Below the pieces are notes generated by a model. It did no database searches, was not told where the DNA came from, and saw only the letters and a program-made list of their open reading frames with translations. DNA of 64,000 nucleotides from Candidatus Latescibacterota bacterium (GTDB lineage Bacteria > Latescibacterota > UBA2968 > UBA8231): assembly GCA_022826515.1 (NCBI GenBank), contig JAJDUT010000113.1, positions 1 through 64,000 of the forward strand. The letters are read 5' to 3'. Both the position numbers and the translations under genes were made by a program. This document shows positions 33,126-44,693 of the stretch, in pieces. How positions within the stretch are numbered: the stretch's first letter is position 1; each line of letters begins with the position of its first letter.

Positions 33126-34281
33126 AAAACACCCGCCTGCCGAGCAGCCGGTTTTGCAGCAGCGTCAATGCCAAAATCGCGATGAAGAGCACAAAGGCCA
33201 TCGCCGAGGCATAGCCGGCGTTGTGGTACTCAAAAACCTGATCGAAAATGGCAATGCTGAGCACATCGACCGAGTCGCGGGCACCCGGCGTCCGCAGGAT
33301 ATAAACGTGATTAAAGGCTTTGAAGGTCCCAATGACGGCTACCATCGACAGAAAGAACAGGGTTGGTGAAACCAGAGGCAGGGTAATATGCCGGAAGACT
33401 TGCCACTCGCCAGCACCGTCCATTTCCGCGGCCTCATAGTACTGCTTGGGGATCGCACTGAGGCCGGCCAGTAAAATCACCGTGTCGTAGCCGACATAGA
33501 CCCAAATGTTGTAGAGGATGATCGAGGTCAGAGCTAGGCTCGGGAAGACGCTGTCCACCCACGCGGGGTAGGAAGCAAAGCCGGCTCCCTGTAGTAACAG
33601 GGCTACGACGGACTTGCTCTCGTAGAGCCAGCGCTGATTCTCCAGTCCCCAAAGGCTCCAGAAGCGGTTGGCCAGCGAAGAAGGGTGCGGGCTAAAGATG
33701 GTGCGAAAAACCACGGCTGAGGCGATAATCGGCGTGATATAAGGCAGGAAAAACAGCGTGCGAAACGCGCCTCTAGCCCGCGTGATCTTGAAGAGCAAAT
33801 ACGCCAGTCCGGTGGCCAAGCTCAGTTGGAACGGAATTGTCCCAACCGCATAGAAAAACGTGACCTTGAAACCGTTGTACAGCGCTGGATCGCCCGTCTC
33901 GACTAGGCCACCCAACCCCTGAGCCAATCCCACCCAAAGTCCCAACAGTGCGACCGCGCCCCAAGCGATGCGGACATAAAGGGAACGCAGACTGCGCACG
34001 GAGTTTCCCGTCGCCAGTATTGGCGACGCTAACGCGGCGCGCAGGCGATAGGCCGCCCAGATGAGAACGGTCCCGGCGACGAAGGGCAGCAGGTACTGCG
34101 GGTCTCCCAAGGCGCGGACATAATGGTCGAATCCAACCACTGCTTCCTTCTTGATCCGCCACCTGTGCAGGCTGACGTACAAGGCATAGCCAATAGGGAA
34201 GAGTCCAAACGCGCCTAGCACGACAAGTGCTGGCGCGAGGAGGCCCCAAGCAAGCTGTTGTTCTCGGATGCGGGTACTCAT
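33115..34281 (-). CDS. ABC sugar permease, MalF-like, with an unusual internal segment
   Basis: A 388-residue permease, first gene of the sugar importer operon. EAA loop: IPKQYYEAAEMDGAGEWQVFRHITLPLVSP. Usual members are about 290-310 residues. Here about 75 extra residues (about 62-137) lie between GFDHYVRALGDPQYL and LYNGFKVTFFYAVGT, with two extra hydrophobic segments. Within them, residues 86-93 (SPILATGN) are encoded by a palindromic element at 34009-34028. The insert keeps the frame, so the protein may be functional. Confidence 0.88.
   Translation of the reverse strand: MSTRIREQQLAWGLLAPALVVLGAFGLFPIGYALYVSLHRWRIKKEAVVGFDHYVRALGDPQYLLPFVAGTVLIWAAYRLRAALASPILATGNSVRSLRSLYVRIAWGAVALLGLWVGLAQGLGGLVETGDPALYNGFKVTFFYAVGTIPFQLSLATGLAYLLFKITRARGAFRTLFFLPYITPIIASAVVFRTIFSPHPSSLANRFWSLWGLENQRWLYESKSVVALLLQGAGFASYPAWVDSVFPSLALTSIILYNIWVYVGYDTVILLAGLSAIPKQYYEAAEMDGAGEWQVFRHITLPLVSPTLFFLSMVAVIGTFKAFNHVYILRTPGARDSVDVLSIAIFDQVFEYHNAGYASAMAFVLFIAILALTLLQNRLLGRRVFYGD
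34009..34028. repeat. CGTCGCCA palindromic element inside a permease gene
   Basis: Perfect 8-bp arms CGTCGCCA (34009-34016) and TGGCGACG (34021-34028) flank a 4-nt loop. On the gene strand it reads SPILATGN in frame. A degenerate relative is at 14546-14580. Confidence 0.7.
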
Positions 34282-34360
34282 CGGCGTGAGATATTGCTGG
34301 AGGAGAGGCTAAATGCGGGGAGAATGCGGCCTCGTCTCGATGCTCGGCGAGATCTCGGCC

Positions 34361-34398
34361 AAAAGAAGAAGGCTCCTGAAGGGAACGCTTCAGGAGCC
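34361..34398 (-). terminator. Rho-independent terminator of the tRNA operon
   Basis: An 11-bp perfect stem, GGCTCCTGAAG / CTTCAGGAGCC (34371-34381 with 34388-34398). On the minus strand it is followed by ttcttctttt (34361-34370). It lies 6 bp after the tRNA-Gln CCA end. Confidence 0.85.
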
Positions 34399-34403
34399 AA
34401 TAT

Positions 34404-34479
34404 TGGCTGCCCCCCTAGGGCTCGAACCTAGAACCTCCTGATCCAGAGTCAGGCGCACTTCCAATTGTGCTAGAGGGCA
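34404..34479 (-). tRNA. tRNA-Gln (anticodon CTG)
   Basis: 76 nt including an encoded CCA. Acceptor TGCCCTC pairs with GGGGGCA, discriminator G. Anticodon loop ctCTGga between CCTGA and TCAGG. T arm CTAGG-TTCGAGC-CCTAG. It reads CAG codons. It is the last member of a three-tRNA operon. Confidence 0.93.
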
Positions 34480-34491
34480 ACTAACGAAAAT

Positions 34492-34585
<94 letters not shown>

Positions 34586-34662
34586 GCGACCATTGCAAAA
34601 TAAACTTTTTACGTGCTCCCACCGCTAAACGGGATGGGATTGTGGCGGCATCAAATGGTAAA

Positions 34663-34749
34663 TGGCGGAGGGTGAGGGACTCGAACCCTCAAGGGCGTGA
34701 GCCCGGCGGTTTTCAAGACCGCTGCCTTACCAATTAGGTCTAACCCTCC
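34663..34749 (-). tRNA. tRNA-Ser (anticodon TGA)
   Basis: 87 nt with encoded CCA. Acceptor GGAGGGT pairs with ACCCTCC, discriminator G. Anticodon loop ctTGAaa within GCGGT/ACCGC. A long variable arm (CGGGCTCACGCCC) marks it as serine class II. It is first in the operon. Confidence 0.93.
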
Positions 34750-34766
34750 TTCTCCCGGAGGAGAAA

Positions 34767-34795
34767 AATATACATGAGGCCCTATATTAGGTCAA
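34767..34795 (-). promoter_or_regulatory. promoter of the tRNA operon overlapping the gyrA stop codon
   Basis: On the minus strand, TTGACC (34790-34795) and TATATT (34767-34772) are spaced by 17 bp. The -35 element contains part of the gyrA TAA. The predicted start is near 34760, about 11 nt before tRNA-Ser(TGA). A small hairpin (ttctcc-tccg-ggagaa) lies at the predicted 5' end. Confidence 0.7.
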
Positions 34796-37317
34796 CCCAA
34801 AGCCTTCTCATCGGCCTTGCCGTTTTCCACGCTAGTCTCTCCTTCATCCTCGCCCTCGCTGACAGGTAGCGGGGCCATGTCGATAACCCGGTCGCCCTCG
34901 TCCAAATTGATCACCCGGACTCCTTGAGTATTGCGCCCAATGGTCGATATCTCTTGCACGGAGATGCGGATCATAATGCCGTTCTGGGTTACCAACATGA
35001 CCTCCTCTTCGCCTTCGATCTCCCTACAGGCCACTACGGGGCCGTTGCGCGGGGAGGTCTTGATGTCGATAACGCCTTGGCCGGCGCGGTGCTTGCAGGG
35101 GTACTCGGCCTGAAAAGTGCGCTTGCCATAGCCGTTTTCGCAGATGGTCAGCAGACTGCTACTTTCGCGCACTACGACCATGTCCACCACCTCGTCCTCC
35201 TGACGCAAACTAATGCCTTTAACGCCAGTAGAAACTCGGCCCATAGCACGAACTTCGCTTTCGCTAAAGCGCATGGCTTGGCCGTTGCGCGTCAACAGGG
35301 CAATATCCTGCTGACCATCGGTAATGGCCGCCCCAATCAGGTCGTCGTCGTCTTGGATCTTCAGGGCGATGATCCCGTCGCGACGGATGTTCTGGTAAGC
35401 CGAGAGCCTAGTTTTCTTGACAATGCCGTTGCGCGTAGCCGTGAACAAGTACTGATCGTCGGAGAACTCCCGAACGGGTACGATGGCGCATATTTGGTCG
35501 TCTTGACCAAGCGGCAACAGGTTGGCTATCGACCGCCCCTGAGCCGTGCGGTCGCCTTCGGGTATGCGAAAGACCTTGAGCCAATAACACTTGCCCTTGG
35601 CCGTCAAGAACATGATGTAGGAATGGGTTGACGCCACGAAAAGGTGTTCGACAAAATCCTCTTCCTTGGTTTTCATGCCCGTCACTCCGCGCCCGCCGCG
35701 ATTCTGTACTCGGTAGGCCCTAGGGGGTAGGCGCTTGATGTAGCCACTGCGCGAGATAGTGACGACCATGTCCTCCTCGGCAATCAAGTCCTCAATGTCG
35801 AATTCCTCGGCCGCATAGACGATCTCAGTGCGGCGCTCGTCGCCGAAGCGCTCGGCCAGATCATCAATCTCGTCCTTGATGATCTGCATCTGCCGCTCGC
35901 GACTGGCGAGAATGGCCCTTTTGTCCTCAATCGTCGTTACCAATTCCTTGTACTCGGCTTCAATTTTGTCGCGCTCCAAGCCCGTCAAGCGCTGCAACGG
36001 CATGCTGAGAATGGCTTGGATCTGCCGCTCGCTCAACTCGAATGGCACCTGAGTATTCGCGTCTGCCTCCACAGGACGGAGGCCAGCCAACCGCTCTTGA
36101 GCGTCGGCCGGACTCGACGAGCGGCGGATGGTCTCAATCACTAGGTCAATGTGATCTAAGGCGAAGCGCAGGCCCTCCAGAATATGCGCCCGCGCTTCGG
36201 CTCTCTCCAAGTCGTATTGCGTGCGGCGCACGATCATCTCGTGGCGGTGATCGATATAGTGCTGCAGCATCTGCTTGAGATTGAGCATCTCAGGACGGCC
36301 ATTGACGATGGCCAGCATCATTACTCCATAGGTGGTCTGCAACATGCTATGGCTATAGAGCTGGTTAAGCACGACTTCGGCTTGGGCATCCCTCTTGCAT
36401 TCAAATACAATGCGCAGACCCTTACGGCCCGATTCGTCGCGGATATTGGCAAGTCCGTCGATGGTTTTGTCGCGCACCAGATCGGCGATTTTCTCTAATA
36501 AGCTGGCCTTGTTTACCAAGAAGGGGATTTCGGTGACGACGATGTTTTCGCGGCCATTCTTGAGAGTCTCAATATCCGCCCGCGCTCTGATGTAGATCAG
36601 TCCCCGGCCCGTTGCGTAGGCTTGCTGCACCCCACTCATGCCGTAGATGATCCCGCCGGTGGGAAAGTCAGGAGCTTTGACGTGATCAAGCAGTTCGGCA
36701 ATGGAAATTTCGGGATGGTCGATCAGCGCCTTGAGGCCACTGGCGACTTCCCGCAAGTTGTGTGGCGGGATCTTGGTGGCCATGCCGACGGCAATGCCCA
36801 TGGAGCCGTTGCATATCAGGTTGGGGAACCTAGACGGCAACACCAGGGGCTCTTGCTGGGTCTCGTCGTAGTTGCTGGCGAATTCAACGGTGTCTTTGTC
36901 GAGATCCGCTAGCAGTTCCATCGCCGGCCAGCTCAGCCTCGCCTCTGTGTAGCGCATGGCCGCCGGAGGATAGCCGTCAATTGAACCGAAGTTGCCTTGG
37001 CCTTGGACCAGCGGATATCGCAGGCGAAAGTCTTGCGCCATATGCACTAAGGTCGGATAGACAATGTCTTCGCCGTGCGGGTGGTAGTTGCCAGAGGTGT
37101 CGCCGGCAATTTTGGCGCATTTGCGATAGCCTCGGTTGGGAAAAAGGCTTAAGTCGTTCATCGCAACCAAGATGCGGCGCTGGGACGGCTTGAGACCGTC
37201 GCGGACATCGGGTAGGGCACGCGACCGTATGAAGCTCATGGAATAGTCGAGGAAGGAGGTTTTGAGCTCCTCCTCAATCTTGACCCGCAGGACCCGGCTT
37301 TCTTGCTGTTCGAGCAT
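34792..37317 (-). CDS. gyrA: DNA gyrase subunit A
   Basis: The cutting and rejoining subunit of gyrase, which adds negative supercoils. 841 residues, normal length. The catalytic Tyr123 lies in AAMRYTEARLS. The C-terminal beta-pinwheel has GyrA-box-like repeats, and QNRGGRGVTGMKT (residues about 536-548) fits the gyrase-specific QRRGGRG motif, so this is GyrA and not ParC. At the quinolone-resistance positions it reads HGEDIVYP (81-88): Asp84 replaces the E. coli Ser83 and Pro88 replaces Asp87. It lies 23 bp downstream of gyrB on the same strand. Confidence 0.97.
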   Translation of the reverse strand: MLEQQESRVLRVKIEEELKTSFLDYSMSFIRSRALPDVRDGLKPSQRRILVAMNDLSLFPNRGYRKCAKIAGDTSGNYHPHGEDIVYPTLVHMAQDFRLRYPLVQGQGNFGSIDGYPPAAMRYTEARLSWPAMELLADLDKDTVEFASNYDETQQEPLVLPSRFPNLICNGSMGIAVGMATKIPPHNLREVASGLKALIDHPEISIAELLDHVKAPDFPTGGIIYGMSGVQQAYATGRGLIYIRARADIETLKNGRENIVVTEIPFLVNKASLLEKIADLVRDKTIDGLANIRDESGRKGLRIVFECKRDAQAEVVLNQLYSHSMLQTTYGVMMLAIVNGRPEMLNLKQMLQHYIDHRHEMIVRRTQYDLERAEARAHILEGLRFALDHIDLVIETIRRSSSPADAQERLAGLRPVEADANTQVPFELSERQIQAILSMPLQRLTGLERDKIEAEYKELVTTIEDKRAILASRERQMQIIKDEIDDLAERFGDERRTEIVYAAEEFDIEDLIAEEDMVVTISRSGYIKRLPPRAYRVQNRGGRGVTGMKTKEEDFVEHLFVASTHSYIMFLTAKGKCYWLKVFRIPEGDRTAQGRSIANLLPLGQDDQICAIVPVREFSDDQYLFTATRNGIVKKTRLSAYQNIRRDGIIALKIQDDDDLIGAAITDGQQDIALLTRNGQAMRFSESEVRAMGRVSTGVKGISLRQEDEVVDMVVVRESSSLLTICENGYGKRTFQAEYPCKHRAGQGVIDIKTSPRNGPVVACREIEGEEEVMLVTQNGIMIRISVQEISTIGRNTQGVRVINLDEGDRVIDMAPLPVSEGEDEGETSVENGKADEKALG

Positions 37318-37340
37318 TAATTAAATCCTAGCTTTTTAGT

Positions 37341-39721
<2,381 letters not shown>

Positions 39722-40735
39722 CCACTATGTCCAATAACTCTCCTATCCGACCTGAATCCAACTCTGAAAAAGCATCGTCTAAGAGCAGTACTGGCTGCTG
39801 ACCCGTTTGCTCTTCCATGTAACGGGCCTCGGCTAGCTTCCACGATATGAGTACGGTTCTTAGTTGGCCCTCAGAGGCATAAAGTTCGGCTGGTTCTTCG
39901 TTCAATATGAACTTCAAATCATCGCGGTGTGGCCCACACAGCGTATAGCCTATTTGGGTTTCCTGCTCCTTGCGGCGACTGAGTGCCTCGCGCAACTCGG
40001 CTCTAAGGGCCTCCAAGTCCTTTTCCTTAGCACCTTGATAGACAATAGCTGCCTCTTCACCAGCTAGGGCAAAGCGGCCGTAATAGCGGAGAAAGGGCGC
40101 TCTCAATCTATTCAGCGCCTCTAGGCGATATAGTCGAAGTTGGGCACCCAAATCCACTAGCTGTGCATCCCAAGGTTCCATTACTTGACCATCGACAAGC
40201 CCATGCCCCGACTTCTTTGCAGTGCGTAACAAGTGGTTTCTCTGAGCTAACACGCGGTAATAGCGCTGCATGTATCGCAAGTATGCTGCGCTAGACTGCG
40301 CGATAAGTATGTCGAGGAGCCGCCTTCGCTGGGCCGGGAAGCGCAACACCAGCGATACGTCTTCAGGAGAGAAGTGAACGGTGCGGAAGGTGCCCAGCAG
40401 TTCCGAGACTCGAGGCAAGGGAGTGGCATCGACAAATGCCTTCTTACCTTCCTTTTTACTGTAAAAGACGCGTACTTGCTGGTCGTGGCGACCATCACTA
40501 CACAAGGATCGAATATCAAAGAAGTCTTCGCCGTGCGGCACGACGTGTTGATCCTTGGCCCCGCGCACTGACTTGCCGATAGATAAGTAGGAAATCGCTT
40601 CTAGAATATTACTTTTACCGCGACCGTTTGGGCCAAAAATCAGCACGTGATCTGCTGCAAAGCCCAAGTGAATCGCGGCAAAATTGCGGAAGGGTCTCAG
40701 CGTTAATTCACGGATCCGCACTATTCCTGCTTACC

Positions 40736-41899
40736 TCATCCTGTTGGCCGCAAAGGCATTAGCAAGCAGAAGTAATCCTCACCTTCCTTTTGTTCTACCG
40801 GCCGCAACAAGGCTGCCGTGACGTGGTCGTTGAGCTGGAAACAGACCTCGGACGCGTCCATTCTGCGCAGGATCTCCATCAGATATTGAGCATTGTAGCC
40901 AACCTCTATCTCTTCAGAGGCGTATTGGGCCGGTACGCTTTCCCTCGCTTCGCCACCGATTTCGGGGCTGGCGGCCGACAACTCAACCTGACCACTGTTC
41001 AACTTAAAACGCACCTGGCGCGTATAAGAACTGGAAAGGATGGATACCCGGCGTACGGCCGGCAGCAGATCTTCGCTAGCTATCTTCAGCTCTTTTGTGT
41101 TGTTTTGCGGAATGACTTGGGCATAGTTGACATACGGTCCTTCGATCAGACGCGACAGCAAATGCGTATGTCCTATGTCAAACAGGATCTGGGTCTCGCC
41201 CAGCGTGACATTGACCGGCTCTTTATGGCTACCCAGCAATTTGACGATCTGGTTTAACGCTTGGGGAGGGACGATGACCGCGGTCTCTTGGTCGTCCTGT
41301 ACCTGTTCCTGCAGATCTATGGCTTTTCTGTAACAAGCCAAGCGCGACCCATCGGTAGCCACCATCTCCATTCCCTGCACATCGATGCGCCAGAGCACTC
41401 CGTTGAACACAGGCCGCGTATCATCGCCAGAGACGGCAAAGACCGTCTTGTTGATCATGTCTGACAGAACATTGGTCTCGCCTTCGTCTCCTCCCAGACT
41501 CAGGCTCACGCCGTCGAGGGCTGTCGGCATAGGGGGAAACTCGTCGGCCTCTATTCCCGCCAGGCTATATGCTCCTTCGCTGCTTTCGGCATCCCCAAGC
41601 CGCCCTGAGAGCTTGAGGCGCTCGTCCTGCACCTCAATACTCACTTCCGCCTCGGGCCATTCTCGGGTGATTTCTGCCAGCTTGCGCGCCGAAACGGTCG
41701 TCCTCCCACTCTCCTCTACTATAGCAGGGACTTGAGTCCGGATGGACAATTCTAAATCCGTCGCCGATAGAGATAGGATTTTCTCATCGGCCTCAAGCAG
41801 GATATTAGCCAACACCGGTAGGGAGGGTTTTGCCGACACGGCTTCTAGTACAGTATCAATGCCCCGCCATAATTCACTGCGATCTACTCTTAACTTCAT
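40736..41899 (-). CDS. dnaN: DNA polymerase III beta sliding clamp
   Basis: The sliding clamp that tethers the polymerase. 387 residues; three repeated clamp domains. Recognisable blocks are LPVLANILLEADEKILSLSATDLEL and the C-terminal LMPLRPTG (the usual MPMRL-type end with the peptide-binding pocket). The 545-bp gap to dnaA holds the candidate origin, and a perfect 8-bp hairpin AAGTAAGC/GCTTACTT (41953-41974) lies in the dnaN leader. Confidence 0.96.
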   Translation of the reverse strand: MKLRVDRSELWRGIDTVLEAVSAKPSLPVLANILLEADEKILSLSATDLELSIRTQVPAIVEESGRTTVSARKLAEITREWPEAEVSIEVQDERLKLSGRLGDAESSEGAYSLAGIEADEFPPMPTALDGVSLSLGGDEGETNVLSDMINKTVFAVSGDDTRPVFNGVLWRIDVQGMEMVATDGSRLACYRKAIDLQEQVQDDQETAVIVPPQALNQIVKLLGSHKEPVNVTLGETQILFDIGHTHLLSRLIEGPYVNYAQVIPQNNTKELKIASEDLLPAVRRVSILSSSYTRQVRFKLNSGQVELSAASPEIGGEARESVPAQYASEEIEVGYNAQYLMEILRRMDASEVCFQLNDHVTAALLRPVEQKEGEDYFCLLMPLRPTG

Positions 41900-42443
41900 A
41901 GTGCTTCTCTGAGAATCCTTCTGATAAAATTGCCCACGTTTGAATACTTATAAAGTAAGCTGCTATGCTTACTTACGTCAAGTTCTATATATATAGTGTC
42001 CCATTTTTTAATAGGAGTGAACACATGAGTATGTGTGTGTAAAAATAAGAAAAAGTGTGTGTAACCAGAAAGCACAATCCACATCCCTACCTCTAATAGA
42101 ACTACACTTTTTTGTGTTCTTTTACTTTTTTTAGTTATAGTTGTGTTGTGGATATGTGGATAACTGTCTAAAAAAGTTATATACAAACAACAAAATATAT
42201 TGTTAATAAGACACTTATGTGATCAAGTTGATAACTTGGTAACTGGAGCTTGTCTGTGGATTGTGGAGTGGAAAACTTTAGTTTTTCACACGCAAGAGGT
42301 CAAAAACGACGGTTTTCTTTTTACGACAGACTTATCCACACTTAATCAATACCTCGGCGGGGATAGATGTTAATAGTTTTCCACTGACAAATAGGCACTA
42401 TAGTAGTGGAAAATACAGACAGAGAGGACTAAAGAAATGGGGG
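41900..42443. other. candidate replication origin (dnaA-dnaN gap)
   Basis: A 544-bp AT-rich gap between dnaN and dnaA. DnaA-box matches: TTATCCACA at 42332-42340 (+), TGTGGATAA at 42155-42163 (perfect, minus) directly next to TGTGGATAT at 42147-42155, TTTTTCACA at 42282-42290 (+), and TGTGTAAAA at 42036-42044 (minus). TTTTCCACT (42377-42385) and its complement (42405-42413) form a 9-bp inverted repeat. AT-rich stretches at about 42001-42060 and 42110-42215 could be the unwinding region. Genes diverge from here on both sides, as expected at oriC. Confidence 0.8.
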
Positions 42444-43838
42444 CTAGCGGCTTTGCCGACGGACGGTATCCGACAAATCCTCGACCAGTCTAGCAAAGGA
42501 GGAATCGTTTTTATACCGCTTTTCAACAGTGTTTACAGCGTGGATGACCGTGCTGTGATCGCGGTTGCCGAAGTGCAAGCCGATGGTAGTGAAGTGACTG
42601 CCGATGAGAGTCCTGATTAAGAACATGGCAATGTGCCGTGCCGTTGCTACGTCTTGCTTGCGTCCTTTTCCAATGAGTTGCTCGCGAGTCAAATTAAAGT
42701 GGTCGGCGACCTGCTGCTGGATCGCCTCAATGTTCAGTTCCAACGGGTTTGGGCCTAGTTCATCTAGAATGTGCTTGGCCGCCTCGATGTCGAGTTCCTT
42801 CTTATGGATTGAGCAGTAGGCCATCAAGCTAATCAACGTACCTTCGAGTTCTCGGACATTTGATCGGATGTGATTGCCCAACAGAGCGGCCACATCGTCG
42901 GGAATCCGCAGGCCGTTGCGCTCGGCCTTCTTGTGGAGGATGGCAATCCGGGTCTCGAGCTCAGGCGGGTTTATTGCGGTGGCCAAACCCCATATGAAGC
43001 GAGATTTTAACCGTTCTTCTAACCCATCAAGATGGCCAGGGGGACTGTCACAGGTCATGACAATCTGCTTCTCGGACTGGTGCAAGGCATTAAAGGTATG
43101 AAAAAATTCGTTCTGGGTTCGTTCGCCGTGGAGCAGAAACTGGATGTCGTCGACAAGGAGGACATCTGCGCTACGGTAGAAATTCTTAAACTCACTCGTC
43201 TTATCACGGCCTTGAGCGAGCGCTTGGACAAAATCGCCCATAAATTTTTCTGAGGTGACGTAAACGACCTTCTCAGCGAGGTTGAGACTATGGGCTCGAT
43301 GCCCAATCGCTTGGAGCAGATGCGTTTTACCTAGCCCAGCGCCGCCATAAATCACGAGGGGATTAAATTCTGTCTTACCTGGGGCATTGGCTACGGCTAA
43401 GGCTGTTGCCAAGGCAATTTGATTGCTATCGCCAATGATGAATTCTTCAAAGGTATAGCGCTTGTTCAGCGATTGAGCAGGAGTTGCTTCTATTTCTTGT
43501 TCATCTTCTGCGGGGTCGCCTTCGTTTGCAGGTACCTCCTGCTCAACAGGTAGCACTCGATCGCCAACGGATTGGGGAGCTTGTGTAACCACAAAGGAGA
43601 TATTGGGAGTCAGTGCCGTCTCTTCCCACACTACGGATTGGATCATCGGCAAGTAGTGCTCTTCTATCCAAGCGGCAGAAAATGCGCTGGGAACTTGGAT
43701 GACCAATAAGTCTTGGTCGAAGTGGCTTACTGAAGTCTGCTTAAACCAATTAGTAAAACTCTGGGGACGAACTTGACGCTCGATATTGAGCAGACATTGG
43801 GCCCAGAGTTCTTGGGGATCTTGTATTTCCAGCGCCAT
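42444..43838 (-). CDS. dnaA: chromosomal replication initiator DnaA
   Basis: An AAA+ initiator of 464 residues. Domain I: residues 1-85 (LWAQCLLNIERQVRPQSFTNWF). Walker A: YGGAGLGKTHLLQAIGH at about 163-179. Walker B: VLLVDDIQFL. Domain IV: the HTH with GRKQDVATARHIAMFLIR and the signature FGNRDHSTVIHAV. It is the first gene of the leftward replication cluster, reading toward the origin gap. Confidence 0.97.
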   Translation of the reverse strand: MALEIQDPQELWAQCLLNIERQVRPQSFTNWFKQTSVSHFDQDLLVIQVPSAFSAAWIEEHYLPMIQSVVWEETALTPNISFVVTQAPQSVGDRVLPVEQEVPANEGDPAEDEQEIEATPAQSLNKRYTFEEFIIGDSNQIALATALAVANAPGKTEFNPLVIYGGAGLGKTHLLQAIGHRAHSLNLAEKVVYVTSEKFMGDFVQALAQGRDKTSEFKNFYRSADVLLVDDIQFLLHGERTQNEFFHTFNALHQSEKQIVMTCDSPPGHLDGLEERLKSRFIWGLATAINPPELETRIAILHKKAERNGLRIPDDVAALLGNHIRSNVRELEGTLISLMAYCSIHKKELDIEAAKHILDELGPNPLELNIEAIQQQVADHFNLTREQLIGKGRKQDVATARHIAMFLIRTLIGSHFTTIGLHFGNRDHSTVIHAVNTVEKRYKNDSSFARLVEDLSDTVRRQSR

Positions 43839-43957
43839 TTATTGAAGCGAAGATCGCAGTTTAAGGGGAATTTTCAACCTATGAAGAAGGCATACGTCAG
43901 TCAAGAGTCCGCCGCTAAGTTTCATTGCATTCGTTAGCGTTCAAAGAGTTGAAAGTA

Positions 43958-43986
43958 TTGACACTTAGCAGAATAGCCACTAAATT
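43958..43986 (+). promoter_or_regulatory. promoter for rpmH-rnpA
   Basis: TTGACA (43958-43963), a 17-bp spacer and TAAATT (43981-43986), 54 bp before the rpmH start. It is a strong sigma-70 match in the divergent gap between dnaA and rpmH. Confidence 0.75.
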
Positions 43987-44039
43987 GGAACGTTTCTGCG
44001 TATGCTGCACATAAACCAACGCGAGGTGAGAATTTTATT

Positions 44040-44174
44040 TTGAAACGCACATTTCAGCCTAGCAACAGACGCCGCCGCAACAAGCATGGTTTTCGCAAGC
44101 GCATGAGCACGCCGGCCGGTCGCAATATCATCAATCGTCGTCGGAGAAAGGGCCGCAAGCAGCTAGCCGTCTAG
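44040..44174 (+). CDS. rpmH: 50S ribosomal protein L34
   Basis: A 44-residue very basic protein, [21 protein letters not shown] then [18 protein letters not shown], unmistakable L34. It starts at TTG 44040 with GAGGTGAG about 10 nt upstream. It is first in the rpmH-rnpA-yidD-yidC-mnmE order next to dnaA, as in most bacteria. It is too short for a normal ORF cutoff. Confidence 0.96.
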   Translation: MKRTFQPSNRRRRNKHGFRKRMSTPAGRNIINRRRRKGRKQLAV

Positions 44175-44180
44175 CGCTTG

Positions 44181-44450
44181 ATGGATTGGGTTAGAGGCCG
44201 CTGTTTTTGGATCCGCTGCGGTCGAGAAGATCGCGGTCAAATTTTTGTCGTCCGACGCAAACTGGGCAATGCTGTAAAGCGCAATCGGCTCAAGCGGCGC
44301 CTCCGCAGCATTTGCCGCAGTCGCCCGTACTTTCCTTGTGATCTAGTCGTTTTCTGCCAACCTTCAGCCATCGAAGCTCCCTTTGCTGATTTGGAAAGGG
44401 AACTGGACTCCTTGGTGGCCAAACTACCTGTTTTTCTTGTCCCACAATGA
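44181..44450 (+). CDS. rnpA: ribonuclease P protein component, short N-terminus
   Basis: The protein subunit of RNase P, which trims tRNA 5' ends. The RNR signature is intact in [14 protein letters not shown], with FVVRRKLG before it. The protein has only 89 residues against the usual 110-125. The opening helix and first strand (typically RLRRRxDF...G) are missing. An in-frame TAG (the rpmH stop) lies 6 bp upstream of the ATG, so no longer start is possible. Either the family is shortened here or the sequence lost its beginning. Its stop overlaps yidD (ATGA). Confidence 0.85.
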   Translation: MDWVRGRCFWIRCGREDRGQIFVVRRKLGNAVKRNRLKRRLRSICRSRPYFPCDLVVFCQPSAIEAPFADLERELDSLVAKLPVFLVPQ

Positions 44451-44656
44451 AGAAAATCGCCATTTTTGTCGTCCGCGCCTACCGTCTTCTCCTGTCTCCA
44501 TATCTTCCCCCGTCCTGTCGTTATCTACCTACTTGTTCCCAATATGCCGAAGAAGCACTAGATAAGTACGGAGTATTCAAGGGCGGAATGCTTGCGCTAA
44601 AGCGGATTAGCCGATGCCATCCTTGGGGTGGGAGTGGATATGATCCGCTGTATTAG
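44447..44656 (+). CDS. yidD: membrane protein insertion efficiency factor YidD
   Basis: A 69-residue protein matching Yid[36 protein letters not shown] and [15 protein letters not shown]. The three conserved Cys residues are present. It is amphipathic and inner-membrane associated, assisting YidC insertion. ATGA overlap with rnpA; yidC follows after 37 bp. Confidence 0.95.
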   Translation: MKKIAIFVVRAYRLLLSPYLPPSCRYLPTCSQYAEEALDKYGVFKGGMLALKRISRCHPWGGSGYDPLY

Positions 44657-44693
44657 TTTTATAACACATTGTTTATAAAAGGGTAATAGAAAT

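Noticed and set aside
42001..42060. GTGTGT-rich stretch in the origin as a separate simple repeat of interest
   Set aside because: Explained by AT-rich DNA and DnaA-box-like TGTGTAAAA matches; only a few units long.
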